A stretch of DNA of 49,354 nt from Multifurca ochricompacta (Eukaryota; Basidiomycota; Agaricomycetes; Russulales; Russulaceae), in NCBI GenBank assembly GCA_022496185.1, contig WTXG01000261.1, positions 1 to 49,354 of the forward strand, given 5' to 3'. The position numbers were made by a program, and so were the translations under genes. How positions within the stretch are numbered: the stretch's first letter is position 1; each line of letters begins with the position of its first letter. Below the pieces are notes generated by a model. It was not told the DNA's origin, did not search any database, and saw only the letters and a list, made by a program, of their open reading frames with translations. Positions 32,653 through 42,025 of the stretch are shown piece by piece.

Positions 32653-33858
32653 CTAGAAACGACTCGTACCATCATCATCCTGCACCAGGTCCAAGTAATC
32701 ATCGGCTACATTATGATCGTCCATGGTGTAATTTTCCTTGTCCTCATCCTGGGGACACCTATGTGCACGGAGGAAGCCATAGGGGCCGCGCTGTCCACAC
32801 GAATGACAGAGGTCGTGGACCGGACAGTCTAACTTGCGATGCCCCGCGTTGTGACGCAGGCACTTGCCGCACCAGCTGGACGGGTTGATGATTGTCGGGG
32901 GAACGCCTACACGGCGGAAAATGCAGAACCGGCTCCAGTGCATGTTACTGTGGCAGTGGCGGCACCACTTGCAATTGAGGGGACAGTTCCAGCTGATATG
33001 GTACTTACTGTCACACCGCCAACATGTTTCTCTGCGGGGATTCTCGTGCATCCGTGGCATCTCGAACCGATTGGGCAACAACCTTGGTGCAGCTCCTAAC
33101 GATTGCGGAGGGAGAGGTCGCGCATATGTGTCCGCATACCTTTCAGCGATGGTCTGGTACGCATCTCCTGTTTCCAGCCTCTTTCGGATCTCTACCAACT
33201 CCTGCTCGACCTGGAACATCCCACTGGTCAGTCTCGTCATCATCTTCACGTGTTCCTTGTACTGTTTATTGAGTGTCGTACGCAGCGTCAGGTTCTTCTG
33301 CAGCCTCATTACCTCGGCTTTGAGGCGCGGGAGACGCATGTCGTTCAGTACTTCGTCGATCGCGAAGGTGCGGGAATCTTCCGCGGCCAAATGCCCTAGC
33401 TGTTCATCACTCATTGTGTGATGCAGTCGTCCTGTATAGCGCTCTTCCAAATAGACTGGGGCCCCATAAACAGGACCATTCTTCTTCATGCATCCTGCGA
33501 CATCCATCCCTCCATTGGTATAGAAGATGTACTTAGCTATCTCCTTGGTGCCATCTGCCATGGTGATCTCGAGTGGGAAGTACATCGATGAGTTTGGATT
33601 GTTGGCGAAGAACGGGAACTCGGGGACGTCATCGTCCATCTCCATGCCCATCAGGTCATTGGGGTGTGGCTCCTCGCAGTGTTCAAAGTCGTCGTTGGGG
33701 TTGGGTGATTGGTTCTTAACGCGTTCTTCCGCAGCTTCATAGTCGATAGGGGAGGAGGGACGAGTGGAGGGGTGAGCGGAAGGGAAGGCTTCCACTACCA
33801 CAGTGGTGGCAGTGAAGGCATCAATGGTGGCAGAGGCAGCGACGAAGGAGGAGGACAT
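32653..33858 (-). CDS. Intact aORF: 401-residue coiled-coil and four-zinc-knuckle protein of family F1
   Basis: The only unbroken copy of the additional ORF that follows pol in both families. ATG 33858 (MSSSFVAAS) is chosen because all other copies have the same MS(S/P)S or MSF start; an open stretch continues upstream but is not conserved. It starts 71 bases after the pol stop and in another frame. Residues 1-70 are Ser/Pro/acidic. An EFPFFANNPNSSMYFPLE block and the run YIFYTNGGMDVAGCMKKNG fill about 75-130. Residues about 165-245 look like coiled coil. Zinc knuckles: C279-C282-H287-C292 and C299-C302-H307-C312 (both CX2CX4HX4C), C330-C333-H340-C345 (CX2CX6HX4C), and C351-C354-H366-C368. 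The tail is acidic (VQDDDG). There is no signal peptide or membrane segment, so it is not an envelope. RNA or DNA binding is likely; its role in the element is unknown. Confidence 0.88.
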   Translation of the reverse strand: MSSSFVAASATIDAFTATTVVVEAFPSAHPSTRPSSPIDYEAAEERVKNQSPNPNDDFEHCEEPHPNDLMGMEMDDDVPEFPFFANNPNSSMYFPLEITMADGTKEIAKYIFYTNGGMDVAGCMKKNGPVYGAPVYLEERYTGRLHHTMSDEQLGHLAAEDSRTFAIDEVLNDMRLPRLKAEVMRLQKNLTLRTTLNKQYKEHVKMMTRLTSGMFQVEQELVEIRKRLETGDAYQTIAERYADTYARPLPPQSLGAAPRLLPNRFEMPRMHENPRRETCWRCDSKYHISWNCPLNCKWCRHCHSNMHWSRFCIFRRVGVPPTIINPSSWCGKCLRHNAGHRKLDCPVHDLCHSCGQRGPYGFLRAHRCPQDEDKENYTMDDHNVADDYLDLVQDDDGTSRF

Positions 33859-33929
33859 GTTAAAATGTGGTTTAGGATGTTGCTGGTGAAGTGTTGTTCT
33901 GGGGGAAAAGTCTGGAGTTGGCCTCCCTT

Positions 33930-36900
33930 TTAACTGTTCTTGGGTGCTTGGGGATGTCGTAAATGGAACTCCGCGATCAGGTCCGGGGCAGAGATATCCC
34001 CGGCTGGTTCCCACGAGTTGTCAGAGTCTGGGAAACCTCTCCACTTGATCAGGTAATACAACTTGCGCCCTCAGCCTTGTCGCTTGGAGTCTAGAATGTG
34101 CTCCACTTCCCATTCTTCTTCACCGTCGATAAGGTCAGGCAGGGGTCTTGGGAAGTTCTCTCCGTGAATGGAGGTTTCCTTGTAAGGGGTCAGAAGCTTG
34201 GCATGGAAGACTGGATGGATCTTCCATTTCAGCGGCAACTTCAATTCGTAAGAGACGTCTGACAGCTTCCTTGTGATCTGGAAGGGTCTGTGACGTCGGG
34301 GCGCTAATTTGGCCGAGGGGTGTGACGTGTGAATGTTCCTACCCTCGAGCCATACCCAGTCATTGGTCTGATAAGGTGTGAATGTGCTTGGCTGTGCTGC
34401 CAGAAGCTGTTGTGCCTTTACCAGATTCTCATTGGCTGATTGACGCAGCTTTTCCCATTGGCCGATCCGTTCGGTTACTGATGGGACATTGATAGGCTTA
34501 TCTGTCCATGTGGTGCATGGAGTCCAGCCCATGATAAGGGAGAAGGGGGTGAATTTTGTCGTTCCATTGGGCCATGAGTTGTGAGCGAATTCTGCGGTCA
34601 ACAGCCATTCTGCCCAATCATCTTGCCTGCTGTTACACCAAAACCGGAGATATTGTTCCAACCATTGGTTCGTCCGCTCAGACTGTCCGTCTGTCTGTGG
34701 ATGGTATGCCGTTGAGATATTCTGCGTGATGTCCAGCGTCTTGCATAAGGCTCTCACAAACGCTGATGTAAAACGGGTATCTCGGCCAGAGATGATCTTT
34801 CTAGGGAGTCCGTAGTGACGGTATACGTGGTTCAGGTATAGTTTCGCCACTCCTTCGGCTGTGATAGTTTCGTTGCAGGGAATGAAGAGGGCCGCTTTGG
34901 AGCAATCATGGTCTGTGATTGTAAGGATAGTGTCGAAGCCTTGTGATTTGGGCAGCTTGACAATGAAGTCCATGGCGATGGTCTGGAAAGGAGTCGATGT
35001 ACTGGGAGTAATGGGGAGCATTGGTGGGACTTTTGGGTGCGTGTTCACCTTGTTTGCTTGACATGATGCGCATCCTCGTACGTAGCTCTCAATATCTTTT
35101 TTCATATTGGGCCACCAATAGTCTCTTTTGGCCAGGGCATAAGTGTTGGCAATGCCTGGATGGCCAGTGGAGGGAAGGTCGTGATGAAAATGGATCACCC
35201 CCCTCTTAATGTTGTCACCACCGGTGACAACGAGTCGATCCCCATCTTTCCACCAAAGACCGCTGATTTCCTTCAAATTGTGAGCATCGGCCCATGAACG
35301 GCACAGGTCTTGGTTCATATTTTGGGAAACCTGTGCCCAAAGGTCCATGTCATGGAGACTGATGATGGCCGTCTTGGCGAATACCTCTTCTGGGAGGACA
35401 GTAATGTCGTTATTGTCATCCTCCCCTGTATGCATGTCTGGTCTGCGCGATAATGCATCTGCTCTAGCATTCTGACTCCCAGCAATGTGTTTCAGCGTGA
35501 AGTTATATTCTTCTAATTCCAAGACTTCTCGTGCCACACGCCGGCTGATCTTGTGGGGTTCTTTCCAGTATAGGAGGTTGGAGTGATCAGTGTGAATGAC
35601 GGTCTTATGAGGGGTGCCTGCCAAATAGGGTCGCCAATGTCGCAACGCCTTGACTATGGCTAAAAGCTCCCTATCCCAGATGTCGTAGTTCCTCTCAGCA
35701 GGGGAGAAGGTTTCGGAATAGTACGCCACTGGGTGGAGTACTTGTGCGGCATCTCTCTGGTATAATACTGCCCCATTCGCAAAGCACGAGGCGTCCACTT
35801 CTACTTCAAAGGGGCAGCCTAGGTCTGGTTGGATAAGGACTGGCTCTGAGCCAACGAGGTCCCTAATCTGTTCAAATGCCTGTTGTTGTGTGGCATCCCA
35901 ATGCCATGGTATGTCCTTTTTCAGCAGGTTGTTCAGTGGTCGCGCTATGCCTGAAAACCCCTTGACGAATCGTCGGTAAAAGTTACAGAATCCGATAAAC
36001 GATCGGACATCCTTGATACAAGTCGGCACGGGCCACTCCCGGATTCCCTGTACTTTAACGGGATCCATGCGCACTTGTCCTCCTTCCAAGATGATCCCGA
36101 GGTACTCAACGCTCCGCTGTTCGAAGGAGCATTTGGCGGGCTTGAGATAGAGGTCATGTTCCTGCAGTATATCCAACACCTGATGTACGCGACTTCGGTG
36201 GTGGTTCAAGTCATCTGGGGTGGCTACTAGGATGTCGTCCATATATACCACTACTTCTCCCATGAGAATGAGGTCACGGAAGATGTGGTTCATCATAGAC
36301 TGGAATGTTGCTGGTGAATTCGTGAGACCAAAGAACATAACATTGGGTTCGAACAACCCTTGATTTGTCTTGAACGCCGCCTTGCACTGGTCACCTTCCT
36401 TGATTCTAACGTTGTTATAACCCCATCGCACGTCCATCTTTGAGAAGAGGGACTTATCCCTCATAGTGTCAATGAGTTCAGAGATGAGCGGCAGGGGGTA
36501 GGCATTCTTCACGGTGTATGTGTTAATTCGTCGGTAATCCTGAACTGGTCGCAGCTTGCCATCCTTCTTTTTGATGAAGAAGAAGGGTGAAGTGTACTGC
36601 GACTTGGATGGGCGAATATATCCTTTTGCCAAATGCTCTTCCAGGAACTCCGTCAACACCACCTGTTCGGACTGGGACAGCGGATAGATTTTGCAATCTA
36701 TTGCTGTTGGCGTATCAGGGAGTAGGTCTATGGCATGGTCCCATGGTCTGGAGGGTGGAAAACGCTGGGATTCTTCCTCGGAAAACACCTTCCAATGCCG
36801 ATGGTAGGTACTCGGCACTACATCGCTGTACGTTTTTTCTGCCTGCCCTTGTATTGCTTTCTGGGCTAGCTCTGATGCTTTAGTAGCGTAACAGCGACCT

Positions 36901-37412
36901 GGGTCTTCCTCTCCTGTACTCGTGGCTTTTATTGTCGGATGTCTGACTGCATAGTCATAGCCTATTGACGTGATGATAGTGGGATATGATTCTTTATCCA
37001 TTGTCGCATCCGCCCAGTTGATCTTGGGTTCGAACGTGGCGAGCCACGGGTACCCTAAGATAAGATCTTCGTCTCCTAGATCCGTAATTAGGAAACGAAT
37101 GTTCTTCATAACTTCTCCAACCTGGACCTTCAGATCTGTATAGTGAGTGATCTTTCTGGCGCGATTGGCCGTTCCATCAATATTCCAAATGTTCTTTTCC
37201 TGGGGAAGTGCCAACCGTCCCAAACCCATTGTTTTGATTAGTTGTGGGTGAATAAAATTGTCTGTGGCTCCGGAGTCCACTAAAATATCTTGATCGGCCA
37301 TCCTCTGTGTAGTTTCAAAATGGACTGGTATTTTCAATGATTTGAATCAACTAGCATACACAGAGGTAACATGGAGTGCTCGTGCCCAGGCCGATGGGTT
37401 TGAGCCTAACAA
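33930..37412 (-). pseudogene. pol: pol of element F: almost intact, catalytic Asp of integrase changed
   Basis: Open for 1,088 codons from 37337 to 34071; residues are counted from M at 37337. Protease D21-S-G-A-T-D, RT YMDD at 365-368, RNase H with DIWDRELLAIVKAL near 545-560 and HTDHSNLLYW near 580. Integrase zinc region HFHHDLPSTGH to CASCQANK lies near 715-765, with catalytic D790 (MDFIVKL) and E887 (TDGQSERTNQ). The second catalytic Asp is Gly851 (ISGRDTRF, where D has ISDRDPRF); its spacing of 35 residues to E887 confirms the position. A TGA near 37345 precedes protease, and a TGA at 34069 (RQG*GRK) cuts off the chromodomain, which is otherwise preserved to TAA 33930. Confidence 0.92.
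35195..35207 (-). promoter_or_regulatory. Candidate central polypurine tract (element F)
   Basis: AAGAGGGGGGTGA on the coding strand. The flanks ACAACATT and TCCATTTTCA are also the same as in family F2. Role inferred. Confidence 0.5.
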
Positions 37413-38919
37413 AAATCCTTTTTCGCAAACGCCTTTTCCACCAGTATGGTGCGCACTTCCTCACTTTCCTTCATCATGTTGGCCCATATATCCTGAGCCT
37501 TCTCTTCTTTTGACCGCTTGTCCACGGTGGGGGGGTTGTTCTGAACAGGATGTTCTGTTGCCACAGTGGCGACGGTGACTCGTGCTCCCCTCTTTGGACA
37601 GTCCCGGGACATATGTCCCAATGCTCTGCAGCGGAAGCAGCGCCCTTCCTTCATTAGCGTCTGCTGCTCGTCTTCCGTAAGTGCCGCTCGAGCTCGGGCC
37701 CGATCTGCAGAGGTGTCCATAGCATTTGGATCCCTCTGGCCATGCGGGGCGGGCTTTACCCCAAACGCTGCCTTCCACTGATCTCAGGTTTTGCCTTTCT
37801 TGGTGTCGACTCCAAACCTTGTCTGGAAGTTGAGATAGTCTTGTTGCTGCCTCCGAGCAGCATCAACCCAAGTGTCCCAGTCGTGAGGGTGATGAAATTG
37901 AATAATATTTTTGACTAGGGGGTTGGGCAAACCTTGCGAAAAGAGGTCTAATGTTGCCTCTTCATCGGTGTCATAGCTGGCCCTGTTGGCTAGACTTCTG
38001 AACTTGGCGACTTATGCGTCAAGTTCTCCCTTCTCCATTCTGAGGGACTTTAGTTCCCGGGCTGCTTTCTGCTTGGCCTGCCCATCTGTGAAGGCGTCCT
38101 TAAACCTTTCTGCTATGGTCTCCCAAAGACCTTCGCTTGTGGTTCGACGCCCGCTTTCAACCTGCTCATTGAGCCACTCCAGCTGCTCCATCGTCCAATC
38201 ATCCACTGCATCCCCTCAGATCAGGGAGAGAAACAGATTGGCTCGTTGGAACAGGTTAACAATCTGTGGGACATCATGATTGAAGTTCTTGAATGTCGTG
38301 AACTCCAACATGAACTTTTTGCTTTGTGAGCGGTCCCCAGTGAATGTTTGGGGCAACACTCCGGACAAACGTCCGGAAGGGGGGGGATGTTTGGTGGTGG
38401 TGCCACAGGGGCTGGTGGGGCGGGGTCGGGGAGTTGGGCGGCGATGGTGGACATGGGTGGGTAAGATGGGGTGATGGTGTCTGTAGACTGTATTGATATC
38501 TGGGGAGTTGTCAAAGCAGGGGCTCTGAACGTGACAACTGCAGGTGCAACCGGAAACGTAGTCGCTGCTAATGCCAGTGCTTCTTCTTCACTGGGTTCTT
38601 CTATGTACTCCTCTGGTTCAGAGTCTGTGACGATGGCCGGGGGATTTTCTCTCCACGGGCCTAGTCCAAATTCGGGTGGGGCAGGTCCTGTAGTGACCCA
38701 AGAGTGTCGGCTGTCCGAGTATCGGATGCGATACCAAACTCTCTTCTCATCGTCATATTCTACTGGTTGGTATCTTCCATCGTGATAGACGTAGTATCCA
38801 AACTCGGACTCAAAGTCTTTCCAGGTGGCAGAGCCAAGTACTTGCTGTGAAAGATTATTCTCGTCTCTGCGTTCGATAAGCTCTTCTTGGAAGAGGGTCT
38901 GACTGCGGCTGGAAGCCAC
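37406..38919 (-). pseudogene. gag: gag of element F with a poly-G frameshift and stops
   Basis: Opens at GTG 38919 in the context ACA-GTG-G (VASSRSQTLFQEEL), with the FGYYVYHDGRYQPVEYDDE region as in G. A run of eight G near 38377-38385 shifts the frame within the Pro-rich linker. Downstream the capsid region DDWTMEQLEWLNEQV, LDLFSQGLPNPLV and zinc knuckle CFRCRALGHMSRDC (near 37600-37645) are intact. TGA for CGA lies near 38218 and 37783, and TAA for a Tyr codon near 38011. It ends KKDFC at TAG 37406-37408, at the T-run that leads into pol. Confidence 0.9.
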
Positions 38920-38925
38920 TGTGAG

Positions 38926-38936
38926 AGACTCGACTT
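38926..38936 (-). promoter_or_regulatory. Primer site of element F
   Basis: Minus-strand AAGTCGAGTCT, two bases inside the 5' LTR, complementary to the start motif in both LTRs of F. Confidence 0.72.
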
Positions 38937-38938
38937 GA

Positions 38939-39527
38939 TGTTACGTCCGGTGTGAGACATTCCGCACGACTTGTGCGACAGCTTTGTATGTTATTCAGGT
39001 AAGAGGTCAATAGGACCTCTTGGAGTTCAAATGGATGAGTCAACGTCAAAGGGGCTGTTCCCTAGTGACGATGTTGAGTGGAAAGTGCCAAAAGCACTGA
39101 GACAATCGAGTCAGAGGTTTCAAAGGGGAGTCCAGAAGACAAACACCGATGTATTCAATAAGTCGAGTCTGAGGTCTACATGGTAGTTACAGCGGACTTA
39201 TATACGTAATCGAATGAGCGTCTAAAGATAAGATAACACGGAGTCATGTGGGCCCGAATATATGAAAGCGAAGGGCATAAAGCCTAGCTTCTGATAGGGA
39301 ATTAAGTAAGTGTCCGGTCATAACGATAAGAGATAAGAGATAATGGATACGGAGCCAATCATAGACAAAGCGACATAAACAGAGACAAAGTCAGTCACGG
39401 GGAAGGAAGCAAGGCATGTGACGGATCCCAGGAAGGGGACGTGATCAGGAATGTAAAGTAGGGGGACAGGTAGGGTCATCACTGGGGATCGTGAAGAAAA
39501 GCGGGTTGCTAGGCAGGGGTCGTAACA
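38939..39527 (-). repeat. 5' LTR of element F (F1)
   Basis: 589 bp, almost the same as 32031-32621. The differences include ACG/ACA, GCG/GCA and ACG/ATG pairs, all at CpG. Confidence 0.95.
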
Positions 39528-40565
39528 ACCCCCATCCCAATGACCTGATCGATGTCGATTTCAGCGATGAGTCTCCAGAGTTCCCCTTCTTCCCCAACGA
39601 CCCCAATTCTCAATTCTACTTCCTGCTTATGATCCCATCATCCAAAAACGACGGCACCACAGAAGTGGCCAAGTACATCTATTACACCAACAAAGGTATG
39701 GACGTAGCTGGATGCTTGGAGAAAGGAGGGCCCATCTATGGGGCCCCAGTCTACCTCGAGGAGAAAGACATTGGGCGACTACATTATGTCCTAGGGCCCG
39801 AACACTTGCAGCACCTCTCAGCCCACAACCCATGCGCCTTCATGATCAATGAGGTGCTTCGAGACTTGCGGATGCCATGACTGACTGCCGAAATTGCACG
39901 ACTCCGCAAGTTCCAGGCACTTCGGGACAATTTAGAAATGCAGCGCCATGACTACGAACGGCAAATGGTAAAGATCAATTGGGGGGTTTTTGACATAGAG
40001 CACCACCTGGCGAGCATCAGAATGAGGTTGGAGAAAGGAGAGGCATACCAAACCATTTCCGAACGGTACGCCAATATTTTTGCGCGACCACTCCCTCATC
40101 GCCGCCTCGACCTTGCACCTCGGCTTAACCCTCACTGCTTTGAAATGCCACGTCTCCATGAAAACCCCGGTGGCAAGCTTTGCTGGTGTTGCAGCAGCAA
40201 GTATCATCTCAGCTGGTGTTGTCCCATGGCTGCAAAACGATGTTGACACTGCCAGAGTACCTCACACTGGAGTCGTCAATGCTTATTCCGACGACTCACA
40301 CAGGTGCCAACAGTCCAGAACCCCTCAGGATGGTGTGGCAAGTGTCTCTCCCACAATGCTGGACATCGAGAGATCGACTGCCATGTTTACAACGGCTGCT
40401 TTCACTGTGGGAGACGGGGGCCCTACGGTTTTCTACGAACACACATTTGCCCCGCAGACAACGAAAAGGAGAACTACGATGCTGATCACTACACCGTAGC
40501 CGATGACTATCTCTCTTTAGTCCAGGATGACGACGGTGCGCCAATCTAGCTGGCTCTGCTAGGAC

Positions 40566-40580
40566 TTAGAGAGGGGGTAA
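40566..40580 (+). promoter_or_regulatory. 3' polypurine tract of element D
   Basis: TTAGAGAGGGGGTAA abuts the LTR start TGTTACG. Confidence 0.85.
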
Positions 40581-41172
40581 TGTTACGAACCCCGCTACGC
40601 CATCTTGTTCTTTTCCCTTTCACGTGACGTGCTGTTTGGCTCTATTGACCCTCTTGTTGACTGTATTATGACCGCCTTTGCACTTGTTTGTCCCTTATCT
40701 CTGACTCATGCTGTGCTTATCTATGACTCGTACTTTACATCAGGACACTTACATATTTTCCCACCAGAATCGCAACTATACCGGATCCGTCTACATATAT
40801 TCTCATCTGGCCCACTTGACTCCGCTCCCTCTTAGGATACATTACGATTTCGTTGATACGCCGAGTACGATACTCCGATTTAGACTCCGATCTCTACTGT
40901 GTATATAAGGCCTGTCTAGATAGCTTGTATGCCTCAGACTCAACTTCTTAATTGACTTGGTGCATTACCTTCTGGGTGATTCCTAAGACCCGACTCTAGA
41001 ATCGTCTCAGTGCTTTTGGCACTTTTCCGCTCACCAGTACTACAGGATTAGCTCCTTAGTATTGACTTCTCACCCAAACTCCGTGTACTTGAAAGACAGT
41101 ACACACCTGACTTCGTAGTTTTGCTACGCGACTCATCACACGTCGTGACAAACGCCCGCACCAGGTGTTACA
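40581..41172 (+). repeat. 3' LTR of element D (F2)
   Basis: 592 bp, with the TCTGT duplication directly after it. It is less decayed than the 5' LTR at several CpGs in U3. Confidence 0.94.
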
Positions 41173-41452
41173 TCTGTTCTCTTGTGTTCAATCCAAGGTG
41201 CTCTTGACTTCATTGAACTCTCCCAGAAAGAACCCCACTTGAACTCTCCAAGACACGACTTGGAGAGCCTTTGACCCTATTGAACTTGTTGCAGGACTGA
41301 GTGTCTCTGCCATCAACTTCAACTCTCACACACACCCCCTTTGACCTTGTTGTGGGCTTGAACCAGACTTGATCTACTGTGACCTTTGAATCTTGACTGA
41401 ACTTGCTTCCTTCTGTTCAACCTCAACACAGTTCCCACACCTAACTGTGACA
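41173..41452 (+). repeat. Solo LTR, family F3, right piece
   Basis: Continues the LTR interrupted at 24958 (first five bases are the TCTGT duplication) and ends CTAACTGTGACA. GAATC at 41453-41457 matches 24704-24708. The joined length is 525 bp, close to the 522 bp of the copy in C. Confidence 0.92.
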
Positions 41453-42025
41453 GAATCAGCTAATAGGAATCTTCAGAAGGTGCAAAGGACCCTGGCCAAG
41501 AAGCCCACAAAGTTTACGCCCTACCAAGCTGGAGATCAAGTCTGGCTAGAAGGACGTAACATCCATACTTATCATCCAATGGCAAAACTAGCTCCTAGAT
41601 GCCATGGTCCATTCATGATAGAACAGAAGCTGTCAGACGTCATGTACAAACTGACATTGCCACCTACTTGGAAAATTCACCCTGTTTTCCATGCCAGCCT
41701 TCTCACACCATACAAAGAGACCCCTCTTCATGGCCAGAACTTCCCATGACCTCCTCCCAAATTAGTTGATGGAGAACCAGAGTGGGAGGTAGAGTGCATT
41801 GCCGATGCAAAATGGAAAGGCCAAGGGTGCAAATGTCAACTCCACTATCTGATCAAATGGAAGGGATTCCCTGACGTTGACAACCTGTGGGAACCTGCTG
41901 CAGATGTCTTTGCACCCAAACTTATCGAAGACTTCTATAGATGCCATCCCCAGGCAGATAAAGAGCAGGCTGCAATATGTTCAATTGGACAACCTCCTTC
42001 CCCACAACCACCCAGAATAAAGTCC
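41453..42025 (+). pseudogene. pol: Degenerate pol of element E, part 2 (GPF module and chromodomain)
   Basis: Resumes at the codons after the GAATC duplication: NLQKVQRTLAKKPTKF, the GPF module (RCHGPFMIEQKLSD), [17 protein letters not shown] and a chromodomain ([19 protein letters not shown] near 41840-41900). A TGA at 41749 replaces CGA. From there the reading goes without a stop through [15 protein letters not shown] into the aORF, as in B and D. Confidence 0.9.

Larger units (their letters stand above)
32031..39527 (-). mobile_element. Element F: full-length F1 chromovirus, best preserved copy
   Basis: 7,497 bp flanked by ACCCC, with no insert of its own. LTRs are 591 bp (32031-32621) and 589 bp (38939-39527). 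I count about eight substitutions between them, all C/T or G/A at CpG, plus two one-base length differences. Minus-strand order: LTR, primer site, gag, pol, aORF, polypurine tract, LTR. It is the innermost element of a six-level nest. Confidence 0.95.
31858..40549 (+). pseudogene. aORF of element D, split by element F
   Basis: In frame with pol. ATG 31858 (MSSSKIHTLAAIDAF) is its first likely own start, and TAG 40547-40549 its end. Element F inserted at PEHP (ACCCC duplicated at 32026-32030 and 39528-39532); taking F out restores [12 protein letters not shown] one-base shift near 31983 breaks the frame just before the insert. The right part shows EFPFFPNDPNSQFYF, YIYYTNKGMDVAGCLEKGG, the coiled-coil region and four zinc knuckles (CWCCSSKYHLSWCC, CQSTSHWSRQC, CGKCLSHNAGHREIDC, CFHCGRRGPYGFLRTHIC). 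TGA replaces CGA at MP*LTA (39879) and at KRC*HC (40246). Function unknown. Confidence 0.87.
24959..41172 (+). mobile_element. Element D: full-length F2 chromovirus with nested inserts
   Basis: 16,214 bp between TCTGT duplications, of which about 7.52 kb is D itself. It has 592-bp LTRs (24959-25550 and 40581-41172), a primer site, gag, pol, aORF and polypurine tract. Inside are a family-1 solo LTR (26845-27418), a family-4 solo LTR (29502-30106) and complete element F (32031-39527). The differences I saw between its LTRs are all at CpG. CpG content is much higher than in E, in which it lies. Confidence 0.95.

Noticed and set aside
32653..33858. aORF as an envelope gene (errantivirus-like element)
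   Set aside because: No signal peptide, transmembrane segment or fusion-type region is visible; the sequence is hydrophilic with zinc knuckles.
32653..33858. aORF as a displaced or duplicated gag
   Set aside because: Each element has its own gag with a single knuckle at the normal place. Outside the short knuckle pattern the aORF shares no blocks with Gag.
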